64,000 bases of DNA, taken from positions 3,286,001 through 3,350,000 of the forward strand of contig OZ241908.1 of assembly GCA_965203685.1 (NCBI GenBank), in the 5' to 3' direction. The position numbers and the translations under genes are program-made. Source of the DNA: VXYL01 sp965203685. Lineage in GTDB: Bacteria > Pseudomonadota > Gammaproteobacteria > Pseudomonadales > Azotimanducaceae. Each line of letters starts with the position of its first letter. Positions within the stretch are counted from its first letter, which is position 1. The notes under the pieces are model-generated. The model saw only the letters and a program-made list of their open reading frames with translations, was not told where the DNA came from and did not search any database. This document shows, piece by piece, positions 42,601 to 48,881 of this stretch.

Positions 42601-43439
42601 CTGGCGCCCGCCGTCGGCGTCGCCCTCGCCACGTCGGACGGCGTCCCGTCGCCCGCGCTGTTCACCGCCCGGATGCGGAAGCGGTGCTCCGTGCCGTTGG
42701 CCAGCCCGGTGACGGTGTACGAGGTGGTGGTCGCGCCGCTGCTCGGGATGTCGGTCCAGCTGCCCCAGGCGGCGCTGCCGATCTTCTGGCGGTACTGCCA
42801 TTTCGTGATGGTCGAGTCGCCCGGGTTCGACCAGGCGAGCAGCACCCGCGCGTTCCCCGCCGTCGCCGTGAAGCCCGCCGGCTTCTTGGGCTTGGCGGCG
42901 GACGCGGTCAGGGTCAGAGTGACCGAGTCGTTGTTGCGCCAGCTCATGGCGCTCGCCATGGTCGTCCACGCCAACCTGTTGTCGTCGGTAGCTGCTAAGG
43001 CGTCATCGATGTCGAAGGTCGCCTCGGCCGAGCCCTTGACGACCTTCAGCGTCATCCCGGCGAGGCCGGACTTGGCGTTGGCCGACGTGACGCCGACAAG
43101 CCCGAAGTGAAAGCTGACTGTGCCGGAGCTACCTTCAACTACGACGGTCTCCACGTCGTAGTCGGTGCCGGCATGGGAGAATTCGTCCTCAGAGAGGACG
43201 GTCGACGACGAGCAGTTGTCCACCTTGCCGGCCGCTCCGTTGGTCGCCGTTTTGTCGACATTGTCACAGCCATACGCAGCGATTCCACCGGAGCGAGTGC
43301 TTGAAAAATCCACCGTCAGCGTGGCGGACCACACGGTAGTCTGGGCATAGGCGGGGGCGGCCGCCAGCAGGGCCGCGGCGCCGAGCGCGAGGATCGCCAG
43401 CGCGCCCGCCGCGCGGCGCCACGAACGAAGCCCGCTCAT
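33654..43439 (-). CDS. Giant modular autotransporter adhesin (3,261 aa)
   Basis: A signal peptide (ALAILALGAAALLAAAPAYA) is followed by seven copies of a 115-140-residue module that begins W(S/F)ATLTV, has a G-C near the start and a second Cys before T-x-L-(S/T)-(E/D)-D, and ends in a W-x-x-G-(D/Q) strand. By base position they start near 43340, 42570, 38970, 38265, 37850, 37360 and 36925. Fibronectin type III domains lie at about 42900-42615, 40375-40085, 38590-38290 and 36240-35930. Ig-like (VDG-x-x-P, LTL/TFSE) domains fill 42150-40390, 40075-38980 and 36545-36240, and a Calx-beta domain lies at 35650-35320. The C-terminal 500 residues form an autotransporter barrel (MVEIGLRHDGGDAETGAG, VRWTLGASTEFGFEATRT). 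It is an exported surface fibre; binding partner unknown. A 7-bp tandem repeat precedes the start. Confidence 0.88.
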   Translation of the reverse strand: MSGLRSWRRAAGALAILALGAAALLAAAPAYAQTTVWSATLTVDFSSTRSGGIAAYGCDNVDKTATNGAAGKVDNCSSSTVLSEDEFSHAGTDYDVETVVVEGSSGTVSFHFGLVGVTSANAKSGLAGMTLKVVKGSAEATFDIDDALAATDDNRLAWTTMASAMSWRNNDSVTLTLTASAAKPKKPAGFTATAGNARVLLAWSNPGDSTITKWQYRQKIGSAAWGSWTDIPSSGATTTSYTVTGLANGTEHRFRIRAVNSAGDGTPSDVARATPTAGASFVAPPANAVWFATLTVDYSSANDEFYYGCANSNQLREGTAVGNIDACSTSTVLTDDDFSYGSPSATYTVIDLTEQQNDDVLYLRFSGLTGAQAKTALTGLTLNLGSSSFAIADATADSNWLKWGSVRMNWSSGDTVSASLTAAAATMTDNTPPTVTATQTGYYSDSGLSNALTGPLNGGTDIYTKVTFSEDMKHTKNDSASARPEIFHRIGSNDTQYDILDNGDTLATGDCKPNHASNTNVYVCRYTVGTSVNGAFTVKVGTNSVDKANNALAAVYTHATTLTLDTTAPSAPSGLALASGTTSPGSDDTPSIEVTVGETGGAVTLYSDSGCATAASAATDVTDTSSPYKVTATATALSTDGSVTFYAKHADAATNASACSTANVAYTYDGTAPTVTGVAVGSMVPAGQGGFYKKDDEIKVDVTFSEIIEVTESPELKIRVGSGAGSEKTATCAKKGTTGDDRKKLECTYTVASGDADMDGISVEANKLSLPAGAAIEDAADNAATLTHNALAAQSGHKVDGVTPAKPSMLSMSSPSTTDGNDKTPSIEVTVGETGGTVTLYETFRSPCDTTLSAAVAVTDTTAPYTVVVTANDVSRDGQLRYNSRGLGFRAKHTNARGNASECSSANVFYTYDGVDPSITFPSGKTPTTGVGATIALADANSKVKKYGAIPVVGTATNADACDTASEVGTDNLTTLDTPAASVSFAYTPPADSATKKVCAYVEDAAGNTAASLWATAIAQGVPKKPANFQAAAGDTQVVLTWDDPGDSTISKYQYRQKAGTAAYGAWTDVTGSGSSTVTHTFTSLSNGTEYKYKIRAVNSAGNSAESDEVSATPASGDTTGPTVSSIAITSSAPTHVEGYAAVYRIGDALEVTVTFNEALVLTGSPVLKIKVGTAEKDATCAKGGTSGDAAKTLVCSYAVVEGDEDTDGIAVEAGKLTGTIKDGSNNAATLTYTAIADSSGHKVDGVKPTITGFSSIHSAGWYRQGQQMEFQVEFSEDVVLTGVTRLAVKVGANTRQFERNSASPPGGEVGNKPKHNYDVQAGEQDADGISIDAGSLTLVSGATVTDTAGNAATLTHSAWPAQSDYKVDGVKPAVTFPSAAPRLESASRITLTDAASKVAKYGIVEVAGTAMDATGCDDPSSSGDNFSTTAVSPAASPKRVDYTPAAATSLGKKLCVYVEDTAGNSHAQLWSKAIVAADAPLATGVPVDAIWSGRLKVSVFNGWRFGCDNRPNVNGMCSKRRNLRDDDVTHGGVTRQVESLVWLKHVNELRLSFVGTTGDEAKAAFAGTTLSVEGREFAFDDAEPVPLPGSGTLVWAADLGWTKGQAVQVWIAPSPSGRPARPSGFVATPGRGEVVLTWDDPGDAGIVKYQYQHRVLYNGGEDSGWSAWTDIPDSGADTTRHTVTGLGTRVTYEDEFRIRAVNADGAGPASEPSRCPPAPDPTAPAEIWSATLTVDQGSAYGCNNSGWPHSHDPCTSSLTEDEFTHAGTTYTVETIVHTSGGVGDLYLRFKDGTPAAAKTALAGLTLTVGSGADAKNLAIDAATVVTDNSVAFLRWPAGLSWGEGDRVSLTLATGGGTPPAPAPTVDWSATLTVAYSTDFDNSVPTRVFYGCLTSRRGTNTGIAACTSTQRLSDNTFTYAGTDYTVNGVYLYDADGSTPYLHFDLAGVTPSAAKAALSGLTLTVGTGASAQDFAFSAAEVVTETPRNISVLRWKPSPALGWNTGDAVALKLTAGGGAPPAPAPTPAGDWSATLTVDYASNAAGCGRSVSGSNMDSCSTATVLTDDDFEHKGTTYTIAKFYRYDANLGDGYGPLHLELSGVTGAAAKTALAGVTLAVVHGGNTSTFAVADASTSGGYMQWSYSGAVWGEGDTVELSLTGLAASSTTTPSAADWSPTLTVDRDDTVYGCDNGDTDRANCSATTVLTEDAFTYGGATYTVRFLTWSSLYNLLAVEFDGLTADAAKTGLAGLTLNVGSSSYAFNDATASGNRLSWTASLGWTHGQSVALSLTVPAGQQAPTGPAPKVELAWVTDAVLALRFDAPLDGSSVPAASAFAVSVAGDARDVSEVAVDRDTVTLTLASAVSAGETVTVDYTPPSENPLRGGGADVAAFTGQAVENATVSTLAAPEAPSGLTATASGPGTVSLSWTAPAAATGRADVTGYEVRHATGNGAFGAWTATGSTDTGHDVDGLAAETEYRFEVRATSAAGPSAASNAASATTEAAPPPLTASVSEAPAEHDGVVFAVQIAFSEEVETAASEASFDVSGGAVSRARRIGGRKDLWRINVKPSGHASVTLTLAAGAASTADGRTLSEAVTATVAGPPGLSVADARVDEAPGARVSFAVTLDRAATRGVRVSYATADGSATAGADYRAKSGKLLFRPGQTSKTVTVRILDDSVDEGEETFTLVLSEPTGAYLADAEATATIVNSDPMPKAWLARFGRAATDHVVDALEARFEDRGYDTAREARFGGMNLLGGGVFGPDSSDPSAPESTGYMGSWARNERGTGYAGLPARGGRRTGSMASPGFAGADTFGAASGFRGASGHGGVDALRNMLRGSSFRAAWGDAEGGRLTAWGNAASTFFGGEDDGVAVDGDATTVMLGADAAWSRWLAGVALARTTGSGSYRGETDLGTLSSTLTAVHPYARFEATERLSAWATLGLGAGDLDLVTGAGAAWHAPTSMGMAAAGLRGVLLQGRGGLELAGRLDGRFTRMASEAVFAGAGNLAAATGDASRARLMLEGARPFAVGANRTLTPMVEIGLRHDGGDAETGAGVELGGSLRYLDAALGLSVDLSGRRLAAHAHGAYEEWGAAAMVRLDPGTSGRGLTLTLAPAWGAQASGGAERLWSMTDARGLQGYAPDSGMRLMGDVAYGMDAFGGKGAVAPYAGAAMTGYGRDWRAGVRWTLGASTEFGFEATRTESGAEPATHGLQLRFSWRPGIGFGPPLGDVTGGEVVGADEACGGRCARQRSREAGIGPLAVNGGR
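33795..34950 (-). repeat. Barrel-coding repeat, copy A
   Basis: The barrel-coding DNA of the giant adhesin matches 62475-63630 over more than a kilobase with only scattered differences and no visible gaps. Both copies lie on the minus strand, so they are direct repeats about 28.7 kb apart. Confidence 0.85.
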
Positions 43440-43463
43440 GTCAACCCACGCGCGTGCGCGAAG

Positions 43464-43511
43464 GCGCTGGGCGCTGGGCGCTGGGCGCTGGGCGCTGGGC
43501 GCTGGGCGCTG
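43464..43511 (-). repeat. 7-bp tandem repeat (6.9 copies) before the adhesin gene
   Basis: GCGCTGG is repeated six full times plus six bases (plus-strand reading) without error. It starts directly after the -10 box of the adhesin promoter and ends 24 bases before the ATG at 43439. It therefore covers the likely transcription start and the leader. Slippage would change leader length and perhaps promoter strength. Confidence 0.95.
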
Positions 43512-43542
43512 TTCATACCGCGGGCAAGCCCCGCACTGTCAA
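43512..43542 (-). promoter_or_regulatory. Adhesin promoter with long spacer and dyad
   Basis: On the minus strand TTGACA (43542-43537) and TATGAA (43517-43512) are separated by 19 bases. The spacer contains a 5-bp inverted repeat (GCGGG/CCCGC) centred exactly on its midpoint, as in MerR-type controlled promoters. The 7-bp repeat tract begins at the next base. Confidence 0.6.
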
Positions 43543-43773
43543 GGAAATCCCTACGCCTGTCGCGCATACCGGTCTCACCCAACTGCCTCGGCGCGAACCA
43601 TACACAATTCGGCGCGGTTTGTGTGTCGGTAAATCGTTCGGATTCCCGGAGAATACGACCGCTAATCGTTGGGTTGCGTCGCGTAACGTTCCGATGGCCC
43701 CAGGGCGGAGTTGCAATGCATGCCGGGCTCCGGCAGCCTGCCGCCTGCGCACGGGCGAAGGGGGGCCGCGCCG

Positions 43774-44670
43774 ATGGAGTCGAGCGAAGCGGTGAACGAC
43801 GGCGCGCCGGCCTACGACTACCTGCTCGCCGTGGGGCCGGGGCGCTCCGGCACCACGTTCCTGTACCGGCGGCTGACCGCCCACCCGGCGTTCTGCGCCC
43901 CGGAGATCAAGGAGGCCCGCTACTACCGCTCGGTCCGGCGCCTCGAGCGCGCGCTGCGGCAGTCCCGCCGTCGCGGGGCGGTGCTGGTGGACGTGGCCGA
44001 CATGGCGTGGTCGGACCCGCGGCTCGCGCGGGTCGCCGCGTTGGCGCGGCGCGGCCTGCGCATCCTGGTGGTGGTGTCGCTGCGCCGCCACGGCGACCGC
44101 GCCCGCTCCATGATCGGCTACCGGCTGAGCCGCGTGCTGCCGGCGCTGCCCGCGCGGCTTGCCGGCCCCGGGGGGCTCGAGCGCGCCGTGGTGCGCGACA
44201 GCCTCGCCGCGCCGGCGCTCCGGCGCGTCTTCGCCCTCGGCGCGGACGTGCTCACGGTCGAGTTCGAGTCCCTGGCGCGCGACCCCGAGCGGGTCCTGGA
44301 CGCGCTCGCCCGCGTGTGCCGCGTAGGCCCCTTCGACCCGGTGGACGCCGCGCTGATCAACCGGGCGCAGCGGGCGCGTTCCACGCCGGTCGCCGCCGCG
44401 GCCAAGCTCGCGGCGCTGGCGCTGCGCGGCATCGGCGCCCGTCGCCTGCTGCAGTCCCTCAAGGACAGCCCCCGCGTCGTCGGCCTGGTCTTCCGCCCCG
44501 CGCACCCGTCCGAGCGCCCCGCCCTCGGCGCCGCGGCCGCCGCCCGGCTGGCCTGCCGCCACACCGAGTGCCGCGCCGTCGTCGAGGCGGCGAGCGAGTC
44601 CCTCGGCGCCGGCCTCTGGCTCGCCCGCGGGGCCGCCCCGGACGCTCCGCCGCCCCTCCCCGAAACCTGA
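43774..44670 (+). CDS. Sulfotransferase family protein
   Basis: Codes for 298 residues from the ATG at 43774 (Gly-rich Shine-Dalgarno tract GAAGGGGGG 8 bases upstream). LLAVGPGRSGTTFLYRRLTAHP near the N-terminus is the PAPS 5'-phosphosulfate loop of sulfotransferases. KEARYYRS follows. The segment VVVSLRRHGDRARSMIGYRL corresponds to the 3'-phosphate-binding R-x(7)-S region. VLTVEFESLARDPERVLDALARVC is typical of the C-terminal half. It probably transfers sulfate to a polysaccharide or lipid at the cytoplasmic membrane. Convergent with the Wzy-like gene, whose stop lies 45 bases away. Divergent from the adhesin gene. Confidence 0.82.
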   Translation: MESSEAVNDGAPAYDYLLAVGPGRSGTTFLYRRLTAHPAFCAPEIKEARYYRSVRRLERALRQSRRRGAVLVDVADMAWSDPRLARVAALARRGLRILVVVSLRRHGDRARSMIGYRLSRVLPALPARLAGPGGLERAVVRDSLAAPALRRVFALGADVLTVEFESLARDPERVLDALARVCRVGPFDPVDAALINRAQRARSTPVAAAAKLAALALRGIGARRLLQSLKDSPRVVGLVFRPAHPSERPALGAAAAARLACRHTECRAVVEAASESLGAGLWLARGAAPDAPPPLPET

Positions 44671-44714
44671 CGGCGTCCCGTTCCGCCACGCCCCCGCCGC
44701 CGGCGCGCCCGCCG

Positions 44715-46736
44715 TCACCGCCTGCCCGCCGGGAGCGGCGCCTCCATGGGATCGAGGTTCGGCGCGAGCGCGCGGGAGCGCTCGAGATGGCGCTCCGCGT
44801 GCGTCCCGTAGGCGGGCCGGTCCGCGGCGACCGCGACGTACAGCCGCGCCAGCGCGTGGTGGAGCACCCAGCTCTCGGGGTCGGCGGCGAGCGCGGCCGC
44901 CGCGTGTCCGTCGGCGGCGGCGAGCAGCCGTGCCGCCTCCTCCGGCTGGTGCCGCGCCAGCACCTCCCAGTTGAGCGCCAGGTTGTTGAACAGCACGATG
45001 CGGGGCTCCGTCGCGAGCGGCCCGAACGCCCCGATGGCCCGCTCGATCTCGACGAGGAACGGGCCGCCGTGGTCGGCGCGCCACATGGCGGCGGCGCCGG
45101 CGTGGATGGCGGCGCTGGAGCCGATCGACGCCCCGGCGAGCGCGAGCGCGGCCGCCCCGGCGGCGACGCGCGCGCCCGCCGGCGCCCGGCCGGCGGCCCA
45201 CGCGCGGATCCGGAGCCTACGCAGCGGGGCGGCGAGCCGGCCGAGGAGCGGCGCGCCGCCCCGCAGCCGCACCTCCACGTGCGCCAGGAACGCGAGCAGC
45301 AGCATGTGCTGCAGCCACGACTCAGCCGTGTAGAAGAACGTCAGGCCCTGCACGAGCCAGCCCCCCAGCGCCGCCCCGGCGAAGATCGCCAGCGCCCGCT
45401 CGCGCGCGTCCCCGATCCGCTGCGCGGCGCGCATCGCCGTCAGCCCCGTCAGCGTCCACAGCGCGAGCCAGGCCGCGAGGCCCGCGGCGCCCTTCTCCAC
45501 CGCCTCCTCGATGAGCAGGTTGTGGGCGTGGTCGCGCACCTTGGCGCGCCCCCGCGGCGGCGAGATGTGTCGCGCCGACGCCACGTAGTAGTTGCCGGCG
45601 CCCCAGCCCGCGAGCGGACGCTCGGCGAACGCCGCGAGCCCGGACTCCCAGTTGCGCAGCCGGTTGCCCACCGTGTAGCCGACCCACTCCGCGCTGCCGG
45701 CGCGCTCCAGCATCACGTTGCCGCCGCGGAACGCCGGGCGGCCGTCCTGGCGCCCCGCGCCGGGCTCCGCGGCCGGGTCCGCCGCCTCCCCGCCCAGCGC
45801 CAGCGCGACCACGAGGCCGGCGGAGCCGGCGGCGAGCGCCGCGAACCCGGCGAGCCCGAGCCGGCGCGAGCGGCGCGAGCGGCCGAACAGGGCGTAGGCG
45901 GCGCATGCCGCGGCGAATCCCGCCGTGATGCCCGCCAGCGCCCCGAGCGCGCCGGTCAGCGACAGCGCGACGAGCGCGCACGCCGCCGCCGCGGCCCAGA
46001 ACGCGCGCAGACCCCACCCGTCTCCCGCGGACCCCCCGGACGGGCCCGCGCCCTTGCGGGCGCCGCGCGCCTCGCGCCGCCGCGCGGCCCGGTCCGCCGC
46101 GCGCGGCGGCGCCTCCGCGGCCGGCGCGCAGCACGAGCGCACGAGGAAGCCCGTCGCCAGCACCGCGACCGCCTGCATGTAGGCGCCGAGGATGAGCGGA
46201 TTGCCGGTGCTCGCGCCGATCCGCGGCCAGTATCCCTCGCGGAACGGGAACGGCAGCGGCGTCTCCGGCGCCGCGAAGCGCACGATGGCGAACACCGCGA
46301 CGGCGAGCCCCACGGCGAGATTGGCGTTGAGCAGCCGCCGCCAGTCCGCCCCGGTGCGCACCACCGACGCCACCACCACCGCGAACGCGGCCCAGTGCGC
46401 GGCGTTGACGATCCCCCGCATGCGCGCGTAGGTGCCCCAGAAGCCGTGCTCCGCGCCGACGCCGAGCCACGCCGAGAGGACGGCCGCGGCGAGGCCGGCG
46501 AAGAGCAGCATCAGCAGCGCGCTCGGCGGCGGCCGCCAGCGCGGCCGCGCCAGCGCCAGCACGGCCCACAGCGCGAACGCCACCGCGACGAGCACCCGCG
46601 CGTAGAGCGCCTTGCCGACGCTGAACGGCCACAGCGTCCAGGGCGCCGTCACCAGCGGCGTCAGCAGCGCCAGCGCGATGCAGGCGCGGACCGCGCCGAG
46701 CAGCAGCGGCTCGGGATCGCGCGGCAGCACCCTCAC
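44715..46736 (-). CDS. Wzy/O-antigen-ligase-like membrane protein with C-terminal helical repeats
   Basis: Codes for 673 residues. The GTG at 46736 overlaps the sugar-transferase stop (GTGA). About eleven to twelve membrane helices are visible. The large loop before the last helices contains GWGAGNYYVASARHISPPRG and KVRDHAHNLLIEEAVEKG, with the H-N-L motif of the O-antigen ligase/polymerase (Wzy_C) family. Residues about 540-673 resemble TPR helices (RIVLFNNLALNWEVLARHQPEEA, WVLHHALARLYVAV). It would polymerise or ligate undecaprenyl-linked glycans at the periplasmic face. An Ala/Arg-rich, poorly conserved insert occurs near residues 200-240. Confidence 0.8.
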   Translation of the reverse strand: MRVLPRDPEPLLLGAVRACIALALLTPLVTAPWTLWPFSVGKALYARVLVAVAFALWAVLALARPRWRPPPSALLMLLFAGLAAAVLSAWLGVGAEHGFWGTYARMRGIVNAAHWAAFAVVVASVVRTGADWRRLLNANLAVGLAVAVFAIVRFAAPETPLPFPFREGYWPRIGASTGNPLILGAYMQAVAVLATGFLVRSCCAPAAEAPPRAADRAARRREARGARKGAGPSGGSAGDGWGLRAFWAAAAACALVALSLTGALGALAGITAGFAAACAAYALFGRSRRSRRLGLAGFAALAAGSAGLVVALALGGEAADPAAEPGAGRQDGRPAFRGGNVMLERAGSAEWVGYTVGNRLRNWESGLAAFAERPLAGWGAGNYYVASARHISPPRGRAKVRDHAHNLLIEEAVEKGAAGLAAWLALWTLTGLTAMRAAQRIGDARERALAIFAGAALGGWLVQGLTFFYTAESWLQHMLLLAFLAHVEVRLRGGAPLLGRLAAPLRRLRIRAWAAGRAPAGARVAAGAAALALAGASIGSSAAIHAGAAAMWRADHGGPFLVEIERAIGAFGPLATEPRIVLFNNLALNWEVLARHQPEEAARLLAAADGHAAAALAADPESWVLHHALARLYVAVAADRPAYGTHAERHLERSRALAPNLDPMEAPLPAGRR

Positions 46737-47347
46737 CGCGGCCCCTCCCGACGCGGCCGCAGCGCCGCCGCCAGGCACCGCGCGCACAGCGCCAGGTCGA
46801 GGCACGGACCCATGGCCGCGATGTAGAGATTGTCGTAGCGCAGCTTGCGCGCCGGGTCGCGCCAGCCCGCCCCCCGGGCCTGCGCCAGCCCCGCCACGCC
46901 CGGCCTCACCCGCAACCGCGCCGCGAACCCGGGCACGGCGCGCTCGACGAGCGCCGCCAGTTCCGGGCGCTCCGGCCGCGGGCCCACGAGGCTCATCTCG
47001 CCGCGCAGCACGTTCACCGCCTGCGGCAGCTCGTCGAGATGGAAGCGCCTCAGCACCCGGCCGACGCGCGTCGTCCGGGCGTCGTCGCGCGCCGCCCACA
47101 CCGGCCCCGTGGCGGCCTCCGCGCCCACCGCCATCGTGCGGAACTTGAGGATCTCGAACTCCGCGCCGCCGCGACCGAGCCGCACCTGGCGGTAGAGCGC
47201 CGGGCCGCCGTCCTCGATGCGCACGGCGAGCACGACGGCGACCCCGAGGACGATCCACACGGGCGCCAGCACGACCAGGGCGAGCCCGAGCAGGACCAGG
47301 TCGAAGAGCCGCTTGTAGGCGTCGCGCGGCCGTGCGTCCGCGCTCAC
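46733..47347 (-). CDS. Initiating sugar transferase (WcaJ/WbaP C-terminal type)
   Basis: Codes for 204 residues. The GTG at 47347 overlaps the previous stop (GTGA). The single N-terminal membrane re-entrant helix (YKRLFDLVLLGLALVVLAPVW) is followed by the family blocks GGPALYRQVRLGRGG, FEILKFRTM, GRVLRRFHLDELPQAVNVLRGEMSLVGPRPERPE and RPGVAGLAQARG. This is a short polyprenyl-phosphate hexose-1-phosphate transferase lacking the four N-terminal helices of WbaP. It starts glycan synthesis on undecaprenyl phosphate at the cytoplasmic face. Its presence with Wzy-like and flippase genes defines a lipid-linked polysaccharide pathway. Confidence 0.9.
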   Translation of the reverse strand: MSADARPRDAYKRLFDLVLLGLALVVLAPVWIVLGVAVVLAVRIEDGGPALYRQVRLGRGGAEFEILKFRTMAVGAEAATGPVWAARDDARTTRVGRVLRRFHLDELPQAVNVLRGEMSLVGPRPERPELAALVERAVPGFAARLRVRPGVAGLAQARGAGWRDPARKLRYDNLYIAAMGPCLDLALCARCLAAALRPRREGPR

Positions 47348-48294
47348 CCCGGCCCCCGCCCGAGTTCCAGCGGCCGCAGCATGCGCCGCACGCCCGGCAC
47401 CCGCAGGAGGCGCCCCTCGAGCTGCGCCTGGCGCGACCACAGCCCGTGCCAGACGCGCGCCGGCAGCGTGCGCAGCGGCCGCCCGCCGGACCGGCGCGCC
47501 GGCAGGCCCGCGCCGTTGCGCGGCACCGCCGCCGCCCGCGCGTCGTCGAAGCCGCACCCCGTGAATGCGAGGTCCGACGCGTACAGCGTCTCGACCGTGC
47601 GCCGCGTCGCCCGGTCGTAGCACGCCGCGTAGGATCGCGGACCCGGGCGCGGCGGACCCGACGCGTTGATCCGGGGGAGCGCCGCCGCCGGCAGCCCCAG
47701 CAGCCCGGCCAGGCACGCGAAGTCCTCGTCGATGCGCCCGACCGTGCCGATGAACGAGAGCCGGGCGGGACGCTCGCGGCGCACGCCGAACAGCCGCTCC
47801 GGGTTGCAGTCGGGCAGGAAGGCCGTCTGCGGCCAGAGGTGGTCGGCCGACCAGCCGAGGTCGCCGAGGCGGATGCGGCCCGGCCCGTACTCCCTGGCGC
47901 GCCTGGCCCGGAACGCGGCCACCGCCTCCGGGCCCCAGCAGGGGGCGAAGTCCGCGAGCACGTCGGCGGCGAACCCGGCGAAGCCGCGCAGCGTGTCGAG
48001 GCCGGCGGCGGACGTCCATGCCGCGCCGTGGCGCGCCTGCGCCATGCGGCGCAGGTGCAGCCACGTCGAGACGAAGCGCTCGTAGGGATCGCGCACGAAG
48101 GTGAACGTGGCGTAGTCGGGATAGAGGTCCATCAGGCGCGCCACCGCCGGGATGCGGCCCGACAGCGGACCGCCGTGCCAGACCGGCCGGAAGCTCGCGC
48201 GTCCGCCGCCGTGCGCCGAGAACCACGCCAGCACGCTCGTGCTGGCGCACTTCGGCACCTTCACGTAGATGCACCGGTGGCGGTGCGAGATCAC
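47344..48294 (-). CDS. Sulfotransferase family 2-like protein
   Basis: Codes for 316 residues from a GTG at 48294. CIYVKVPKCASTSVLAWF near residue 8 is the 5'-phosphosulfate-binding motif of the Sulfotransfer_2 group, and YATFTFVRDPYERFVSTWL (about 70-88) is the 3'-phosphate motif. LGDLGWSADHLWPQTAFL and LSFIGTVGRIDEDFACL complete the typical order. It probably modifies the polysaccharide made by the two downstream genes, to which it is coupled by a GTGA overlap. Its own start also overlaps the stop of a 26-codon frame (48291-48371). Confidence 0.83.
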   Translation of the reverse strand: MISHRHRCIYVKVPKCASTSVLAWFSAHGGGRASFRPVWHGGPLSGRIPAVARLMDLYPDYATFTFVRDPYERFVSTWLHLRRMAQARHGAAWTSAAGLDTLRGFAGFAADVLADFAPCWGPEAVAAFRARRAREYGPGRIRLGDLGWSADHLWPQTAFLPDCNPERLFGVRRERPARLSFIGTVGRIDEDFACLAGLLGLPAAALPRINASGPPRPGPRSYAACYDRATRRTVETLYASDLAFTGCGFDDARAAAVPRNGAGLPARRSGGRPLRTLPARVWHGLWSRQAQLEGRLLRVPGVRRMLRPLELGRGPG

Positions 48295-48371
48295 CGCCGC
48301 TCCCGCCCCGCGGCGGCCGGCCGCGCGCCGGCCCCGGGCGTGTCGGCCATGGGCGCAATGTCCTCGGTCAT
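48291..48371 (-). CDS. Possible 26-codon leader peptide
   Basis: An ATG at 48371 opens a 26-codon frame (MTEDIAPMADTPGAG...) ending in a TGA that overlaps the GTG of the sulfotransferase (GTGA), the same junction style as the other genes of this operon. A TATCAT box lies about 15 bases upstream of the ATG. The ribosome site is not convincing. It could be a coupling leader or chance. Confidence 0.3.
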   Translation of the reverse strand: MTEDIAPMADTPGAGARPAAAGRERR

Positions 48372-48490
48372 GCTCCGGCAATGATAGTCGGAGTCGGCCC
48401 GCGCGTCTGTTCGACGAACGTTCCGAGTGCCGGGATTTCCGTGCGGTCGCCGTCAGACAGTCGGTCCCGCCGTGCCGGGGCCGCGCCGCC

Positions 48491-48871
48491 GTCTCACGCG
48501 TACTTCTTGAAGAGCGCGCTCGCCGGACCACGTGGAAGGGCCGCCGAACTCGCGGCCCGCCGACCAGCGCCGCACATCGCGCATCGACAGCCCGGTCGCG
48601 AGCCCGACCGCGACGAACACGGCGAACACCGGCAGGGAGAACGCCAGCACGACGCAGCGCAGGATGAACAGCTGCACCGTCAGCAGCCCCGCGACGGCGT
48701 ACGCCCCGAGCGCGGTCTCCCGCCCCAGCCAGCGCACCGCGCGCGCGATCCCGGTCCACTCGAACCCCCAAGCGCCACGCGAAGTCGGCCGCGGCCACGA
48801 TCGTCGCCGCCGGGCTCGCCACCACCTCCGCCTCGAGGAAGTCGCGGTTGAGGTAGCCGGCCTCGCGCTCG
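48491..48871 (-). pseudogene. Truncated, internally deleted copy of the PFL_4697-type gene
   Basis: 48491-48525 equals 51351-51385. Then about 120 bases are missing, and 48527-48871 matches about 51508-51851 with few differences, including a one-base loss after ACGTGGAAGG and one extra A in the ACCCCC(A)AGCG segment that shift the frame. The copy covers the last two thirds of the gene and has no start region. It lies on the other side of the 49-51 kb cargo from the intact gene. Confidence 0.85.
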
Positions 48872-48881
48872 GGAGGTGTGC

